DNA from: Saccharopolyspora sp. NFXS83
GTDB lineage: Bacteria; Actinomycetota; Actinomycetes; Mycobacteriales; Pseudonocardiaceae
Assembly (NCBI RefSeq): GCF_026241095.1
Contig: NZ_JAPFGB010000013.1
Location: 128,556-192,555 of the forward strand
DNA length: 64,000 nucleotides
Direction of reading: 5' to 3'
In this document: positions 16,541 to 25,876 of the stretch, piece after piece
Layout: the number at the start of each line of letters is the position of its first letter
How positions within the stretch are numbered: the stretch's first letter is position 1
Notes under the pieces: model-generated
The model's database searches: none
Seen by the model: only the letters and a program-made list of their open reading frames with translations
Told to the model about the DNA's origin: nothing
Translations under genes and position numbers: made by a program

Positions 16541-19114
16541 GTGAGTCCCGACGAACCCGGTGCGAAACCCCGAGACGCCGAGCCGTGCCCCGGTGACCAC
16601 ACCGTCGTGAACGAATTCCACGGCGTCGCCGACGTTGTGGTGCAAGCGGGCTCCGTCGAGCGGCTGGTCGTGAACCACCACGCGCCGTCCGCGCCCCGGT
16701 GGCCGCATCGCGTGGGCGCGGTCCCCGCGCGGGCGGGCTGCTTCCAGCACCGCGAACTGGCCGCGCGGCTCGACGAACGCATCGCGCACGACCACGCCGT
16801 GGTGCTGACCGGCTCCCGGCCCGCGGCGGCCGAGGTGCTCTCCGGCGCGGGGGGAGTGGGGAAGACGCAGCTCGCGGCCGATTGCGCCGAACGCATGTGG
16901 GAGCGCGGCGAGGCGGAGCTGCTGATGTGGGTGCACGCCGGTTCGCGCGCCGCGATCATGAACGCCTACGCCGCCGCTGCCGCCGAACTCGGCTGGGACG
17001 GGGGCGGCGAATCGGGCCGCGGTGCGGAACGGTTCTTGGCGGGACTTGCCGCCCTGCCGAAGCGGTGGCTGGTCGTGCTCGACGATCTGCGCAGCCCGGG
17101 CGACGTCAAAGGCCTGTGGCCGCCGGAGACCGAACGCGGCAGGACGCTGGTCACCACGCGGCGCCGCGACGGGGCGCTCACGAACGACCGGCGCGGCCTG
17201 CTGCCGGTGGGCGAGTTCGTCCCGGCGGAGTCGCTCGCCTACCTCACCGCGCGGCTGGCCGAAGATCCGCGGCAGGCCGCGGGGGCGGAGCTGCTGGCCG
17301 CGGACCTGGGTCACCTGCCGCTGGCTTTGTCCCAGGCCGCGGCGTACATCATCGACGAGGACCTGGACTGCCACCGCTACCGCGAACTGCTGGCCGACCG
17401 GCATCGCAGGCTCGCCGACGTGCTGCCCGAACCCGAAGCGCTGCCCGATGATCACCACGAAACCGTGTCGGCCACCTGGTCGCTGTCGATCGAGCTGGCG
17501 GGCAGGCTGCACCCTGCGGGCCTGGCGCCGAGGGTGCTGGAGATCGCCGCGCTGCTCGACGCCGGCGGCATCCCGATCGAAGTCCTGAGCAGTTCGGCGG
17601 TGTGCGAGCACCTCGCCGAGGCCACGGGCACGGCGGTCGACGAGCGGGCGGTGCACAGCGCGGTGCGCTGCCTGCACCGGCTGAACCTGGCCACCGACGA
17701 CGCGCGCACCGACGAGCGGACGGTGCGGGTGCACGCGCTGGTGCAGCGCGCCACGCGGGAAGAACTGCACGGGGCTGACCTGGACCGGGCGATCCACGCC
17801 GCGGCCGACGGCCTGGTCGAGGTGTGGCAACCGGATGAGCACGTCGTCGGCCCGGATCGGGCGCTGCGCGCGAACGCCGAAGCGCTGCACTCCCGCGAAC
17901 CCCGCCACCTCTACGAGCACGGCGGGCACCCGGTGGTGCACCGGATCGCGGAGAGCCTCAGCGGCAGCGGACTGGACGCGTCCGCCGCGCACTACTACGA
18001 GCGGATGCACGTAGCCACGGCGAACCATCTCGGCCCCGACCATCCTCGAACGCTGTACCTGCGCAAATGCCTGATCACGTGCGAAGCGGACGCGGGCGAC
18101 GTGGTCGCGGCGGTCCCCGCCTTCGAGCGGCTGCTGACCGACCAGCTGCGGATCTCGGACGCCGACGACCCGAGCGTGCTCACCACCCGGGAAGTGTTGG
18201 CGATGTCCCGGATCCGATCGGGCGACGTCGCCCGAGGAGTCTCCGAGTTGCGGAGCCTCGTTCCTGAAGTGGTGCGGGTGCTGGGCGCCGACCATCGGGC
18301 GAGCCGGCGCATCAAGCTCTCGGCCGCCAGCTACCGGGCTGAGGTGGGCGATGTCGCGGGCGCCGTGGCCGAGCTGGAGGAAGTGCTCGCGGAACACCTG
18401 CGCATGCCGGGGCCCGACCATCCGGACACGTTGACGATCCGGCACAACTTGGCCCTCCGCCAAGGGGAAGCCGGTGACGCGGACACCGCGGTGCGCTCGT
18501 TCGAGAAGTTGCTCGAAGACCGCCTCCGGGTGATGGGTGCGGACCACCCCAACACGTTGCAGGCCCGGAGCGTCCTGGCCTCGAACCGGGCCGACGCCGG
18601 GGACGTCGAGGGTGCGATGGCGGAGCTGGCGACGTTGCTCGCCGACCGGCAGCGCCTGCTGGGCGCGGACCACCCGGACACGCTGGCGACCCGGCGAACC
18701 AGCGCGAAGCTGCGCGGCGAAGCCGGAGACGACCACGGGGCGTTGCGGGACTTGACGGAGCTGCTGCCGGACGTGCTCCGGGTGATGGGGCCTCGGCATC
18801 CGGACACCTTCACCTTGCGGCACACCATCGCCGTCCGCCGTGGATACGCGGGCGACGCCGCGACCGCGCTGGCGGAACTGGAGGCGTTGTTGTCCGACGA
18901 GTCGCAGGTGCTCGGGCGCGACGATCCGGACCTGCTGGTCACGCGGCACAACGTCGCGTTCTGGCGGGCGCGAGCGGACGATCCCCGGGCGGCCTTGGCC
19001 GAGTTGGAGAAGCTGCTGTCCGACATGCTGCGCGTGCTCGGCCCCGACCACGTCCACACCCGCGCCACCCGGACCAACATCGAGAACTTGGGCGGAGACC
19101 CCGATTCGGCGTGA
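16541..19114 (+). CDS. NB-ARC STAND ATPase with C-terminal tetratricopeptide repeats
   Basis: A GTG at 16541 is placed 8 bases after GGGAGG and gives 857 residues. A short N-terminal segment (VADVVVQAGSVERLVV) resembles tags seen on actinobacterial STAND proteins. The P-loop GAGGVGKT spans residues 102-109, the Walker B is RWLVVLDDL, and GHLPLALSQAAAYI is the NB-ARC GLPLA motif. From about residue 497 to the end run nine units of about 42 residues built on A/P-D-H-P-x-T-L and EAGDxxxAxxELExLL, i.e. TPR_10/12-type repeats. Such proteins are signal-sensing switches, regulatory or anti-phage. It converges on a Wadjet operon. Confidence 0.85.
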   Translation: MSPDEPGAKPRDAEPCPGDHTVVNEFHGVADVVVQAGSVERLVVNHHAPSAPRWPHRVGAVPARAGCFQHRELAARLDERIAHDHAVVLTGSRPAAAEVLSGAGGVGKTQLAADCAERMWERGEAELLMWVHAGSRAAIMNAYAAAAAELGWDGGGESGRGAERFLAGLAALPKRWLVVLDDLRSPGDVKGLWPPETERGRTLVTTRRRDGALTNDRRGLLPVGEFVPAESLAYLTARLAEDPRQAAGAELLAADLGHLPLALSQAAAYIIDEDLDCHRYRELLADRHRRLADVLPEPEALPDDHHETVSATWSLSIELAGRLHPAGLAPRVLEIAALLDAGGIPIEVLSSSAVCEHLAEATGTAVDERAVHSAVRCLHRLNLATDDARTDERTVRVHALVQRATREELHGADLDRAIHAAADGLVEVWQPDEHVVGPDRALRANAEALHSREPRHLYEHGGHPVVHRIAESLSGSGLDASAAHYYERMHVATANHLGPDHPRTLYLRKCLITCEADAGDVVAAVPAFERLLTDQLRISDADDPSVLTTREVLAMSRIRSGDVARGVSELRSLVPEVVRVLGADHRASRRIKLSAASYRAEVGDVAGAVAELEEVLAEHLRMPGPDHPDTLTIRHNLALRQGEAGDADTAVRSFEKLLEDRLRVMGADHPNTLQARSVLASNRADAGDVEGAMAELATLLADRQRLLGADHPDTLATRRTSAKLRGEAGDDHGALRDLTELLPDVLRVMGPRHPDTFTLRHTIAVRRGYAGDAATALAELEALLSDESQVLGRDDPDLLVTRHNVAFWRARADDPRAALAELEKLLSDMLRVLGPDHVHTRATRTNIENLGGDPDSA

Positions 19115-19153
19115 GCGGAGTGCCCGTGCTCGAACGACGTCGGGAGCGCGCGG

Positions 19154-20440
19154 TCAGCTCAGCGCGGCGTCGCGGAGGTCGGTCAGCAGGGTCGGCAGCA
19201 CCGTTTCCTCCTCCACCGCACGGGAAGCCGTGGACATCAGCTCCGCCAGACGCGGATCCCACGGGGTCTCGACGGGGGCGCCCACCAGGTTCGGCAGGTC
19301 CGAGCGGTCCCGTGCGGCGTGGTCGACGGCCTCCCGGTAGTCGGCGGCCGACATGCGCCACAGCCCCACCTCGTGCTCCGACCACAGCGAGCGGGCGATC
19401 GTGACGCCCGCCCAGTCGAAGTCGCCGTGGTAGCGCAGCCGGGCGCCATCCGCGCGCAACCGGTCCAGCAGCGACGACGCCACCGGCGACGGGTGCCCGC
19501 CGAGGCACACCAGCGGATGCCGGATGTCGGCGCGGGCGGCTGCTTCGAGCACCCGGGCGTTCTCGCACACCGCGATCACCGCGCCGGCCTCGACGAGCCG
19601 TTGCGGAGCCGCGGCCAGGTCCCTGAGGGTGAGGTGCGTCGGCAGGCCCAGGCCGGTGCGGGCCCCGACCGAAAGGGACCACGAGTCGTCGCCGGTGAGC
19701 GGCAGCGCCCAGCTCAGCACCGTGCCCGCCACGTCGTCCTGGGCGACCCCGCAGCGCTCCCACAGCGCGCGCCGGTCCCGTTCGCCGCTCGGCGGTTCGA
19801 TGTCGTGCGCCAGCGCCGCCGCGCGCAGCACGATCCTGCTCAGCGCGCCGCCGCTGTCGAGCTCGTGCGGGTCGTCGGCCGCGGTGAGCTCGGCGCGCGA
19901 CACCCACACCGCCGGAGTCGCCGCCGGGTCCAGCGTCAGCGCCGCGAGCACCGTCGCCGCACGTCCGGTGACGTGCGCGAACTCGGCTTCGGCAATGCGG
20001 CCGTACTGGTGCAGCCAGCGCACCCACGGCTCCGCCCACGCCGCCGCGCCCAAGCCGTGCGCGGCCAGCGCGTCCCGCGCCGGGTCGGACTCCTCCGCCC
20101 GCGCCGGGGCGGCCTCGGGGGAGGCGATGGGCCTGCCGTGCAGGATCTCCAGCACCTGCGGCAGGGGCAGCCCGAAGCGGGGATCGGCGCGCAGCACCTT
20201 GTCCAGCTTCACCAGCATGATCCGGGAATGCCCCAGGTACAGCTCGCGGCCGTACACCGCGCTGACCGCGGCGCGCGTCGGTTCGTCAGGCAGCGCGACG
20301 CTGAACCGGTCCGGCCGCTTCGGCGATTCCAGCGCCTCGCGTGCCTGCTCCCAGAACCCGCGCAGCGCCTCACCGCCCCACGCCTCGTGGACGTCCGCGC
20401 GGACCTGGCCGGACACGTGGGCGAGGTCGCCGTCAGCCAT
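19154..20440 (-). CDS. jetD: Wadjet type II nuclease JetD (DUF2399/DUF3323, TIGR02679)
   Basis: This is a 428-residue protein whose ATG lies inside the end of jetC (8-base overlap). The N-terminal DUF3323-like part is followed by a C-terminal DUF2399 TOPRIM-like domain. TOPRIM residues are visible: Glu293 in AVCENARVLE and the DxD pair Asp340/Asp342 in YHGDFDWAG. In Wadjet systems JetD is the endonuclease that cuts circular DNA gripped by the JetABC SMC complex. It is the last gene of the operon. It ends 40 bases from the convergent NB-ARC gene. Confidence 0.92.
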   Translation of the reverse strand: MADGDLAHVSGQVRADVHEAWGGEALRGFWEQAREALESPKRPDRFSVALPDEPTRAAVSAVYGRELYLGHSRIMLVKLDKVLRADPRFGLPLPQVLEILHGRPIASPEAAPARAEESDPARDALAAHGLGAAAWAEPWVRWLHQYGRIAEAEFAHVTGRAATVLAALTLDPAATPAVWVSRAELTAADDPHELDSGGALSRIVLRAAALAHDIEPPSGERDRRALWERCGVAQDDVAGTVLSWALPLTGDDSWSLSVGARTGLGLPTHLTLRDLAAAPQRLVEAGAVIAVCENARVLEAAARADIRHPLVCLGGHPSPVASSLLDRLRADGARLRYHGDFDWAGVTIARSLWSEHEVGLWRMSAADYREAVDHAARDRSDLPNLVGAPVETPWDPRLAELMSTASRAVEEETVLPTLLTDLRDAALS

Positions 20441-23400
20441 CGGTGCGCTCCATGTCCTGACCGTCCCACGTGGTGTGCGTGCAGGCGATGCCGTGGCCGC
20501 TGCGCGGGCGCAGCACGTCGTAGATGTGCATCTTCGGGATCTTCGGCGACACGCCCCAGCCGCTGGGCCAGGTGATCAGCCAGTCCATGTCCAGGTCCAC
20601 CAGCAGCCCCAGCATCCGCGCGATCGTCGGATCGTCGAGCCGCTCGAACGCCTCGTCCAGCAGCACCAGCCGCAGCGGCCCGCGCCCGCCGGAGGACACG
20701 CTCACCGCGTCGTAGAACGCCGCCGCAGCAGCGAACAACGTCACGTAGGAGATCAGCCGCGTCTCGCCGGACGAGAGCTGCCGCAGCCGCCGCACGCGGG
20801 GCTTGCCCTCCGGTCCGGTGTCGCGCACGCGCACGGTGAACGCGAACCACGAGCGGTAGTCCAGCGCCCGCGACAGGATCTCCGCGTAACCGCCGGAGGC
20901 GCTGTCGCGTTCGGCCTCGATGAGGTCGGTGAACACCTTGCGCAGCAACGAGTCCTGGTCGTCGCTGCGATCGGCGAACGGGGTGCGCACCAGGTCGATG
21001 GCCTGCTTGATGTCGTCGCCGAGCGACGGCGAGGGCTCCCACTCCAGCTGCACGTGCACGCCCTGGCTGGAACGGGCGCCGTCGAGCACCTCGTTCATCC
21101 GCTTGCACAGGTTCTCCGCCACCGTCACCTGCCCGCGCAGCCGCTCGGCGAGGTCGCGGATCAGGTAGTCGGCGAAGATCGACCGGTACCGCTCGTTGAG
21201 GAATCCGCGCTGTTCGGCGAGGCGTTCGGCGACCCGGCGGGCCGCGTCCGCCACCGGCTGCGGCCCTTCCTCGCCGGTCACCGTGACGGTCAGCAGGCCC
21301 TGCTGGTCGCCCGCGGTGATGTCGTAGCCGCCGCTGAGCGACTGCTGCAACGCCTGGAACCGGTTGAGCACCGCGGTCTCGCCCGCCGTCTTGCGGTCCG
21401 CGGCGGCGGCCAGCAGCTCCGCGGCCTCCGCCGGGCCGGGTGGTTCCACGGCGCGCGGACCGGGTTCGGCGCCGTCCTCGGCGGCCGGGAGCACGTCGGC
21501 CGCGGCCCACACCCCCGGCACCCGCAGCGCGGCGGTGAACGCGGACGCCGCGGTCTCGGCGTCGGATTCCCGCCCGGCGAGCTGGGAGTGCTTGGTCTCC
21601 CACTGGGTTTCCAGCCGCACCACCTGTTCGCGCGCGGTGCTGATCCGCTCCCGCGCGGTCGGCAGGTCCTTGCGCAGCCGGGCCCGTTCGCGTTCCAGCT
21701 CGCCGACCTTGCCGGAGATCTCCTGCGCGGCGCCGCCCACGGCGTCGCTGAGCTCGGCGAGGCCGGTGGCCTGCTCGGTGTGCTCGGCGCAGCGCTGCTC
21801 GGCCTGCGACTCGGCCTCCATCCGGTCGGCCACCGCGGCGTCGTGGTGCAGCGCGATGTCGCGCAGGTCGGCCAGCGTGGCCAGGCATCGGGATTCCACG
21901 ACCTCGTGCAGCGCGTCGATCGCCGAGCGGGCTTCGGTCGCGGCCCGGTTCGCGTGCTCCAGCGCCTGCGTCTCCGGTGGCAGCTCCGCTTCCCCCGCGG
22001 CGCGCACCAGCTCGGAGCGGGTGGCCTGCCAGCGCTGATCTGTCTGGTCGAGCTCGCCGCGGGCTTGCTTGGCGTGCCGGTCGGCGTCCTCGGCCGCGTC
22101 GGTGGCCGTGGCGACCTGGGCGTGCGCGGTGACCAGGTCGGAGTCGTCGGGGAACGATTCCAGGTGCCGTTCCAGGGATTCGCCGTGCTCGGCGGCGTCG
22201 CGGTGGCGCCGTTCGACCTCGCCGATCCGCACGCGCAGCGCGGCGAGCTCCTCCTCCAGTTCCGCGATGCGCCGGGCTCGGGAGGCTTCGCGGGCGCCCG
22301 CGCCGACGTACTCGGCGGATTCCTTCTGCCACGCTCCGGAGAGCACCCCGGCCTGCCAGTGGCCGTCGGTGCCCACCACCAGGCCCGGACCGTCCACGAT
22401 GGACACGGAGGCGAGCAGGGAGCCGATGTGCTCGGCGGGAACGGGACCGTCCGGCTCCGGTGCGGGCACCAGCAGGTCAGCGAGCGTGCCCGCCGAGCCC
22501 TCCACGCCCGGAACGGCCAGCACGTCCGCTAGTTCGGCGACGGTGCCCTTCTCCGAGACCCACGCGTTGAGCAGCCCGCTCGCCTGCAGCGCCGCCTCCA
22601 GCCCGGCCCGCTGCGCCTCGTCGAGCGACGGCCGGAAATCCACCAGCCGGTAGAACGCGCGGCCCGTCTCCTCGGGCCGGTCCGCCGCCGCCCACTCCGG
22701 GCGCTGCGGGGTGCGCTCCACCCCGGCGCGCAGCTGCGCGAGCTCCTGCTCGCCCGTGCGCACCCGGTCGCGGAACTCGCCGAGTTCCCGCTCCACCGCC
22801 GAAATCCGCTGCCGGGCCTCCTGCAACCGCGGCCGTGCCCAGCGCCGCGCCTGCTCCAGCGCTTCCCGCGCCACGGCCCGCTCTGCCAGCAGCCGGTCCA
22901 CCGCGGGCACCTCCGGCACCGGATCGTCCACAGCGGACTCCGGGTGCTCCGAACCCCAGCGCTGCGCCCGCTGCCGCCACTCGTCGGCGGCCTCCGAGAG
23001 GCGCTGCTGCGCTACGTTGCGCCGGCCCACGGCCTCCGTCGAGATCAGCTGGGCTTGGCGCGCTTGCTGCTGGAGCTTCGTGACCTGCTCCCGCTGCCGG
23101 TCCAGCTCCACGGCCTGCTGGTGCAGCGTCAACGTCAGCGCGCCGCGGCGCTGCGCCACCGTGCTCGCCTGCGCGGCCCGGTCCGCCGCCGCGCGGAAGC
23201 GCTGCGCCAGCTCGTCGGTGTCGACTTCGGGGGCGCTGAGCCGGTCCACGTCCACCGGACCGGCGTCGGGCTCCGGGACGGTCCGCACCCGGTCCGGGGT
23301 GCTGATCGCCTCCGCCTTCGGCACCTCCGGCGGGCGCGGCACCAGATCGCCGTCCAAGCCCGCCGCCGCCAGCTGCCGGTTCGCCCGCTGCGCCGCCTGC

Positions 23401-24626
23401 TCCGCGGACTCCGCGTCGCCCACCAGCCTGCGCAGCGTGCCCAGCACCGACTCCGCCGAACGCTCCTCCTGCGCGCGGTGCCGCGCCGCGGTCTCCAGCG
23501 CCGACACCGCGGCCGAACGCGAGCCCTCCACGACCCGTTCCCGGTCCCGCAGGTTCTGCAGCTCCGCGTACGCCGGGTGCGAGCGCAGCGACTCGATGCT
23601 CGACTCCAGCGTGCCCTCGCGCTGCTCCAGCTCGGCGACGGTGCGCTGCGCCGAATCCCGCTCCTCGCGGTGCCCGGTGACCTGCTTGTCCAGCTTCGCC
23701 AGTTCCTTGCGCAACGCCGCGAGCCGGTCCTGGGCCGAACGCGTCGACTCCGCGCGCTCCCGCAACGCTCCCAGCGCGTAACCGGAGTACGTCGACAGGA
23801 ACGCGCTCAGCGCCTTGTCCGCGCCGGTGAGCCGGACGATGTTCTCCCGGATCGACTCCAGGTCGTCGAAGGAGCTGGCCAGCCGTTCGATCAGCGCGGG
23901 CTCCAGCGGCGGCAGCGCGTCCGAGAGGATCTGCTCCAGCTGCCCCTCCAGCACCTTCAACCCGACGTCCGGGTTGCGCAGCGTCCGCTGCAGGTGCAGC
24001 AGGTCCCCGTAGCGGGCCGCGGGCACGCCGTAGACCTGCGCGGCGATCTTCGCGCGGAAGCCCTGGTCGTCGAGCACGCAGTCCGCACCCAGCAGCTCCC
24101 GCAGCTGAGCCGGGCCCAGCGGAACCCGCTCCGGGCCCACCAGGTGCAGGTTGTGGCCCACCCGGCGACCCGTGATGAACCGCCACGAGTCGCTGATCGC
24201 CTGCGAAGTCTTCGACGCCTTCACGCCGACACCGCAGGTCAGGAATTCCTCGCCGCCGTCCGGGGTTTCGCGGCGCAGCTCCACCCAGGCGTAGCCGATG
24301 CGGTTCGGGCCGCCGGGGTACTCGTCCAGCATCAGGCGCCGGATGCTGACCGTGTCGAAGCCCTTCGAGCCCAGCTGGCGCAGATCGCCGTCCAGGCACA
24401 GCGGCAGCAGCAGCTCCAACGTCCGGGACTTGCCGGAACCGTTGGTGCCCTGGAAGATCGCGCGCCCGCCGGAGAGGTCGAAGGTGTTCTCCGCGTACTG
24501 CCAGATGTTCACGATCCCGCCGCGGTGCAGCCGCCAGCGGTGCACCGGTCCCGCGGACAGCGTCGCGTCGCCCGGCTGCTCCGGGGAGGCGGGCTGCACC
24601 GCTGCGTTCGCGTCGTCGGGGCTCAC
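20433..24626 (-). CDS. jetC: Wadjet type II SMC-like ATPase JetC (TIGR02680)
   Basis: A GTG at 24626 overlaps the jetB stop (GTGA) and gives 1397 residues, as expected for the family. The Walker A GTNGSGKS lies at residues 60-67. Long heptad-rich coiled-coil arms occupy most of the middle (repeated E/R/A-rich stretches), interrupted by a hinge-like region around residues 640-750. The C-terminal head carries the ABC signature LSSGETRLISYV and Walker B LRLVLLDEAFERLDD. It is the MukB/SMC-type motor that extrudes and recognises plasmid DNA. It is complete, with no frameshift seen. Confidence 0.94.
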   Translation of the reverse strand: MSPDDANAAVQPASPEQPGDATLSAGPVHRWRLHRGGIVNIWQYAENTFDLSGGRAIFQGTNGSGKSRTLELLLPLCLDGDLRQLGSKGFDTVSIRRLMLDEYPGGPNRIGYAWVELRRETPDGGEEFLTCGVGVKASKTSQAISDSWRFITGRRVGHNLHLVGPERVPLGPAQLRELLGADCVLDDQGFRAKIAAQVYGVPAARYGDLLHLQRTLRNPDVGLKVLEGQLEQILSDALPPLEPALIERLASSFDDLESIRENIVRLTGADKALSAFLSTYSGYALGALRERAESTRSAQDRLAALRKELAKLDKQVTGHREERDSAQRTVAELEQREGTLESSIESLRSHPAYAELQNLRDRERVVEGSRSAAVSALETAARHRAQEERSAESVLGTLRRLVGDAESAEQAAQRANRQLAAAGLDGDLVPRPPEVPKAEAISTPDRVRTVPEPDAGPVDVDRLSAPEVDTDELAQRFRAAADRAAQASTVAQRRGALTLTLHQQAVELDRQREQVTKLQQQARQAQLISTEAVGRRNVAQQRLSEAADEWRQRAQRWGSEHPESAVDDPVPEVPAVDRLLAERAVAREALEQARRWARPRLQEARQRISAVERELGEFRDRVRTGEQELAQLRAGVERTPQRPEWAAADRPEETGRAFYRLVDFRPSLDEAQRAGLEAALQASGLLNAWVSEKGTVAELADVLAVPGVEGSAGTLADLLVPAPEPDGPVPAEHIGSLLASVSIVDGPGLVVGTDGHWQAGVLSGAWQKESAEYVGAGAREASRARRIAELEEELAALRVRIGEVERRHRDAAEHGESLERHLESFPDDSDLVTAHAQVATATDAAEDADRHAKQARGELDQTDQRWQATRSELVRAAGEAELPPETQALEHANRAATEARSAIDALHEVVESRCLATLADLRDIALHHDAAVADRMEAESQAEQRCAEHTEQATGLAELSDAVGGAAQEISGKVGELERERARLRKDLPTARERISTAREQVVRLETQWETKHSQLAGRESDAETAASAFTAALRVPGVWAAADVLPAAEDGAEPGPRAVEPPGPAEAAELLAAAADRKTAGETAVLNRFQALQQSLSGGYDITAGDQQGLLTVTVTGEEGPQPVADAARRVAERLAEQRGFLNERYRSIFADYLIRDLAERLRGQVTVAENLCKRMNEVLDGARSSQGVHVQLEWEPSPSLGDDIKQAIDLVRTPFADRSDDQDSLLRKVFTDLIEAERDSASGGYAEILSRALDYRSWFAFTVRVRDTGPEGKPRVRRLRQLSSGETRLISYVTLFAAAAAFYDAVSVSSGGRGPLRLVLLDEAFERLDDPTIARMLGLLVDLDMDWLITWPSGWGVSPKIPKMHIYDVLRPRSGHGIACTHTTWDGQDMERTDG

Positions 24627-25876
24627 CGTGAACCGTCCTCTTCCAGATCGTCGAACAGGGACAGGCCCGGCGGCTCCGGTGCCGGCGCGGGTTCGGGCTC
24701 CCGCCCGGGCACGGGCGTGGCGTCCGGTTCCGGCAGCCACCGGTGCGCGGCCGGGCTCAACCACCAGGTGAGCTCGCCATGATCCTCCCCGGTGGTGGCG
24801 GTGCCGTCGGCGGCCTCGCCGCGCAGCACGCCGAGCCGCCGCAACAGGTCCGCGACGGACCGCACCAGTTCCGCCGGTTCCTCGGTGGCCTGCCGCGACC
24901 ACGCCGCCGGGTACGACTCGATCAGCTCACCGCACACCTCGGTGAGATCGTCCCAGGTCACGGGGTGCCTGCCGTCGGGCTCCCTGGGGTCACCGCATTC
25001 CAGCAGCCGCGGCAGCGCCAGCAGCGCGACGCGCGCGACCGTGCCGGTGCCGGGGAACAACGTGTCCGTCAGGTAGTCCTCCGGGTCGCTGACCACGACG
25101 CCCTCGGAGCGGACCTCGGTGACCAGGCCGAAGAACCGCTCCAGCAGGCGGGATTCCACGCCGAAGTTCTTCAGCAGCCACTCCCGCTGCTCGGCGGGCA
25201 GGTCCGCGTAGAGCACCACCGGGTCCTCCACCAGCCGCCGCCGCACCACGTGCTCCACGCTGCGGGGACCGGCCTGCGCGGCGGACGCCACCAGTTCGGC
25301 GGGCCCGGCCGAGGCGCCGATCGGCCCGGCGGGCAACTGGCCGAGCAGGTCGGTGTCGATGGTGATCAGCGCCTCCGCGGTGGAATCAGTCGCGGTCACG
25401 GTGCCCTCGGTCTCGCTGATCACCCCGAGCGCGACCAGGTGCCGCAGCGCGGCGGTCAGCGCGCGCCGATCCGCCGGATCGTCCACCACCGGCACGCCCG
25501 CCTCCACGGCCGCGGCGCGGACATCGATCACCAGGCGGGACAGCAGCACCTGCCTGCCGATGCCGGTCAGCGTCGCCAGCGTCAACGCCACGTACGCGTA
25601 GCCGCGCGGCGTCAGGCCGGGCTCGCCGCGCGTGGCGTCCGCGCCCGGACCGGCCTTGTAGAGCCGGGCGAACCGGCGTTCCACCACGAGCCGGTAGCCC
25701 AGCAGCGAGGAGAACACCTCGTGCAAGGCCGCCCGCTGCCGGTAGATCATCGGCAGCAGGTCCCCGTCCGGAGCGCCCTCCCGCAGCAGCGGGCGGCGCA
25801 GCAGCGCCCGCGCGCACCGCACCACGTTCGAGGCGTCGATCGAGGACAGCTCGTCGAAGGCCTTGGTCGCGCTCAT
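24623..25876 (-). CDS. jetB: Wadjet type II KITE-like subunit JetB (DUF2398, TIGR02678)
   Basis: ATG 25876 (MSATKAFDELSSIDASNVVRCARALLRRP) overlaps the jetA stop by 4 bases and gives 417 residues. The family's N-terminal winged-helix block (LLPMIYRQRAALHEVFSSLLGYRL) and the central RRLVEDPVVLYADLPAEQREWL are clear, matching TIGR02678. The C-terminus is a low-complexity Pro/Glu tail followed by LSLFDDLEEDGSR, probably a peptide that docks on a partner. It corresponds to the MukE-like component of the JetABC complex. Confidence 0.92.
   Translation of the reverse strand: MSATKAFDELSSIDASNVVRCARALLRRPLLREGAPDGDLLPMIYRQRAALHEVFSSLLGYRLVVERRFARLYKAGPGADATRGEPGLTPRGYAYVALTLATLTGIGRQVLLSRLVIDVRAAAVEAGVPVVDDPADRRALTAALRHLVALGVISETEGTVTATDSTAEALITIDTDLLGQLPAGPIGASAGPAELVASAAQAGPRSVEHVVRRRLVEDPVVLYADLPAEQREWLLKNFGVESRLLERFFGLVTEVRSEGVVVSDPEDYLTDTLFPGTGTVARVALLALPRLLECGDPREPDGRHPVTWDDLTEVCGELIESYPAAWSRQATEEPAELVRSVADLLRRLGVLRGEAADGTATTGEDHGELTWWLSPAAHRWLPEPDATPVPGREPEPAPAPEPPGLSLFDDLEEDGSR

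Noticed and set aside
20209-22332. 707-codon minus-strand frame inside jetC
   Set aside because: Out-of-frame shadow of the SMC-like gene; Arg/Gly/Ala-rich with no motifs.
19524-22532. 1002-codon plus-strand frame over jetC and jetD
   Set aside because: Antisense shadow; no domain recognised, while the minus strand encodes Wadjet subunits with all motifs.
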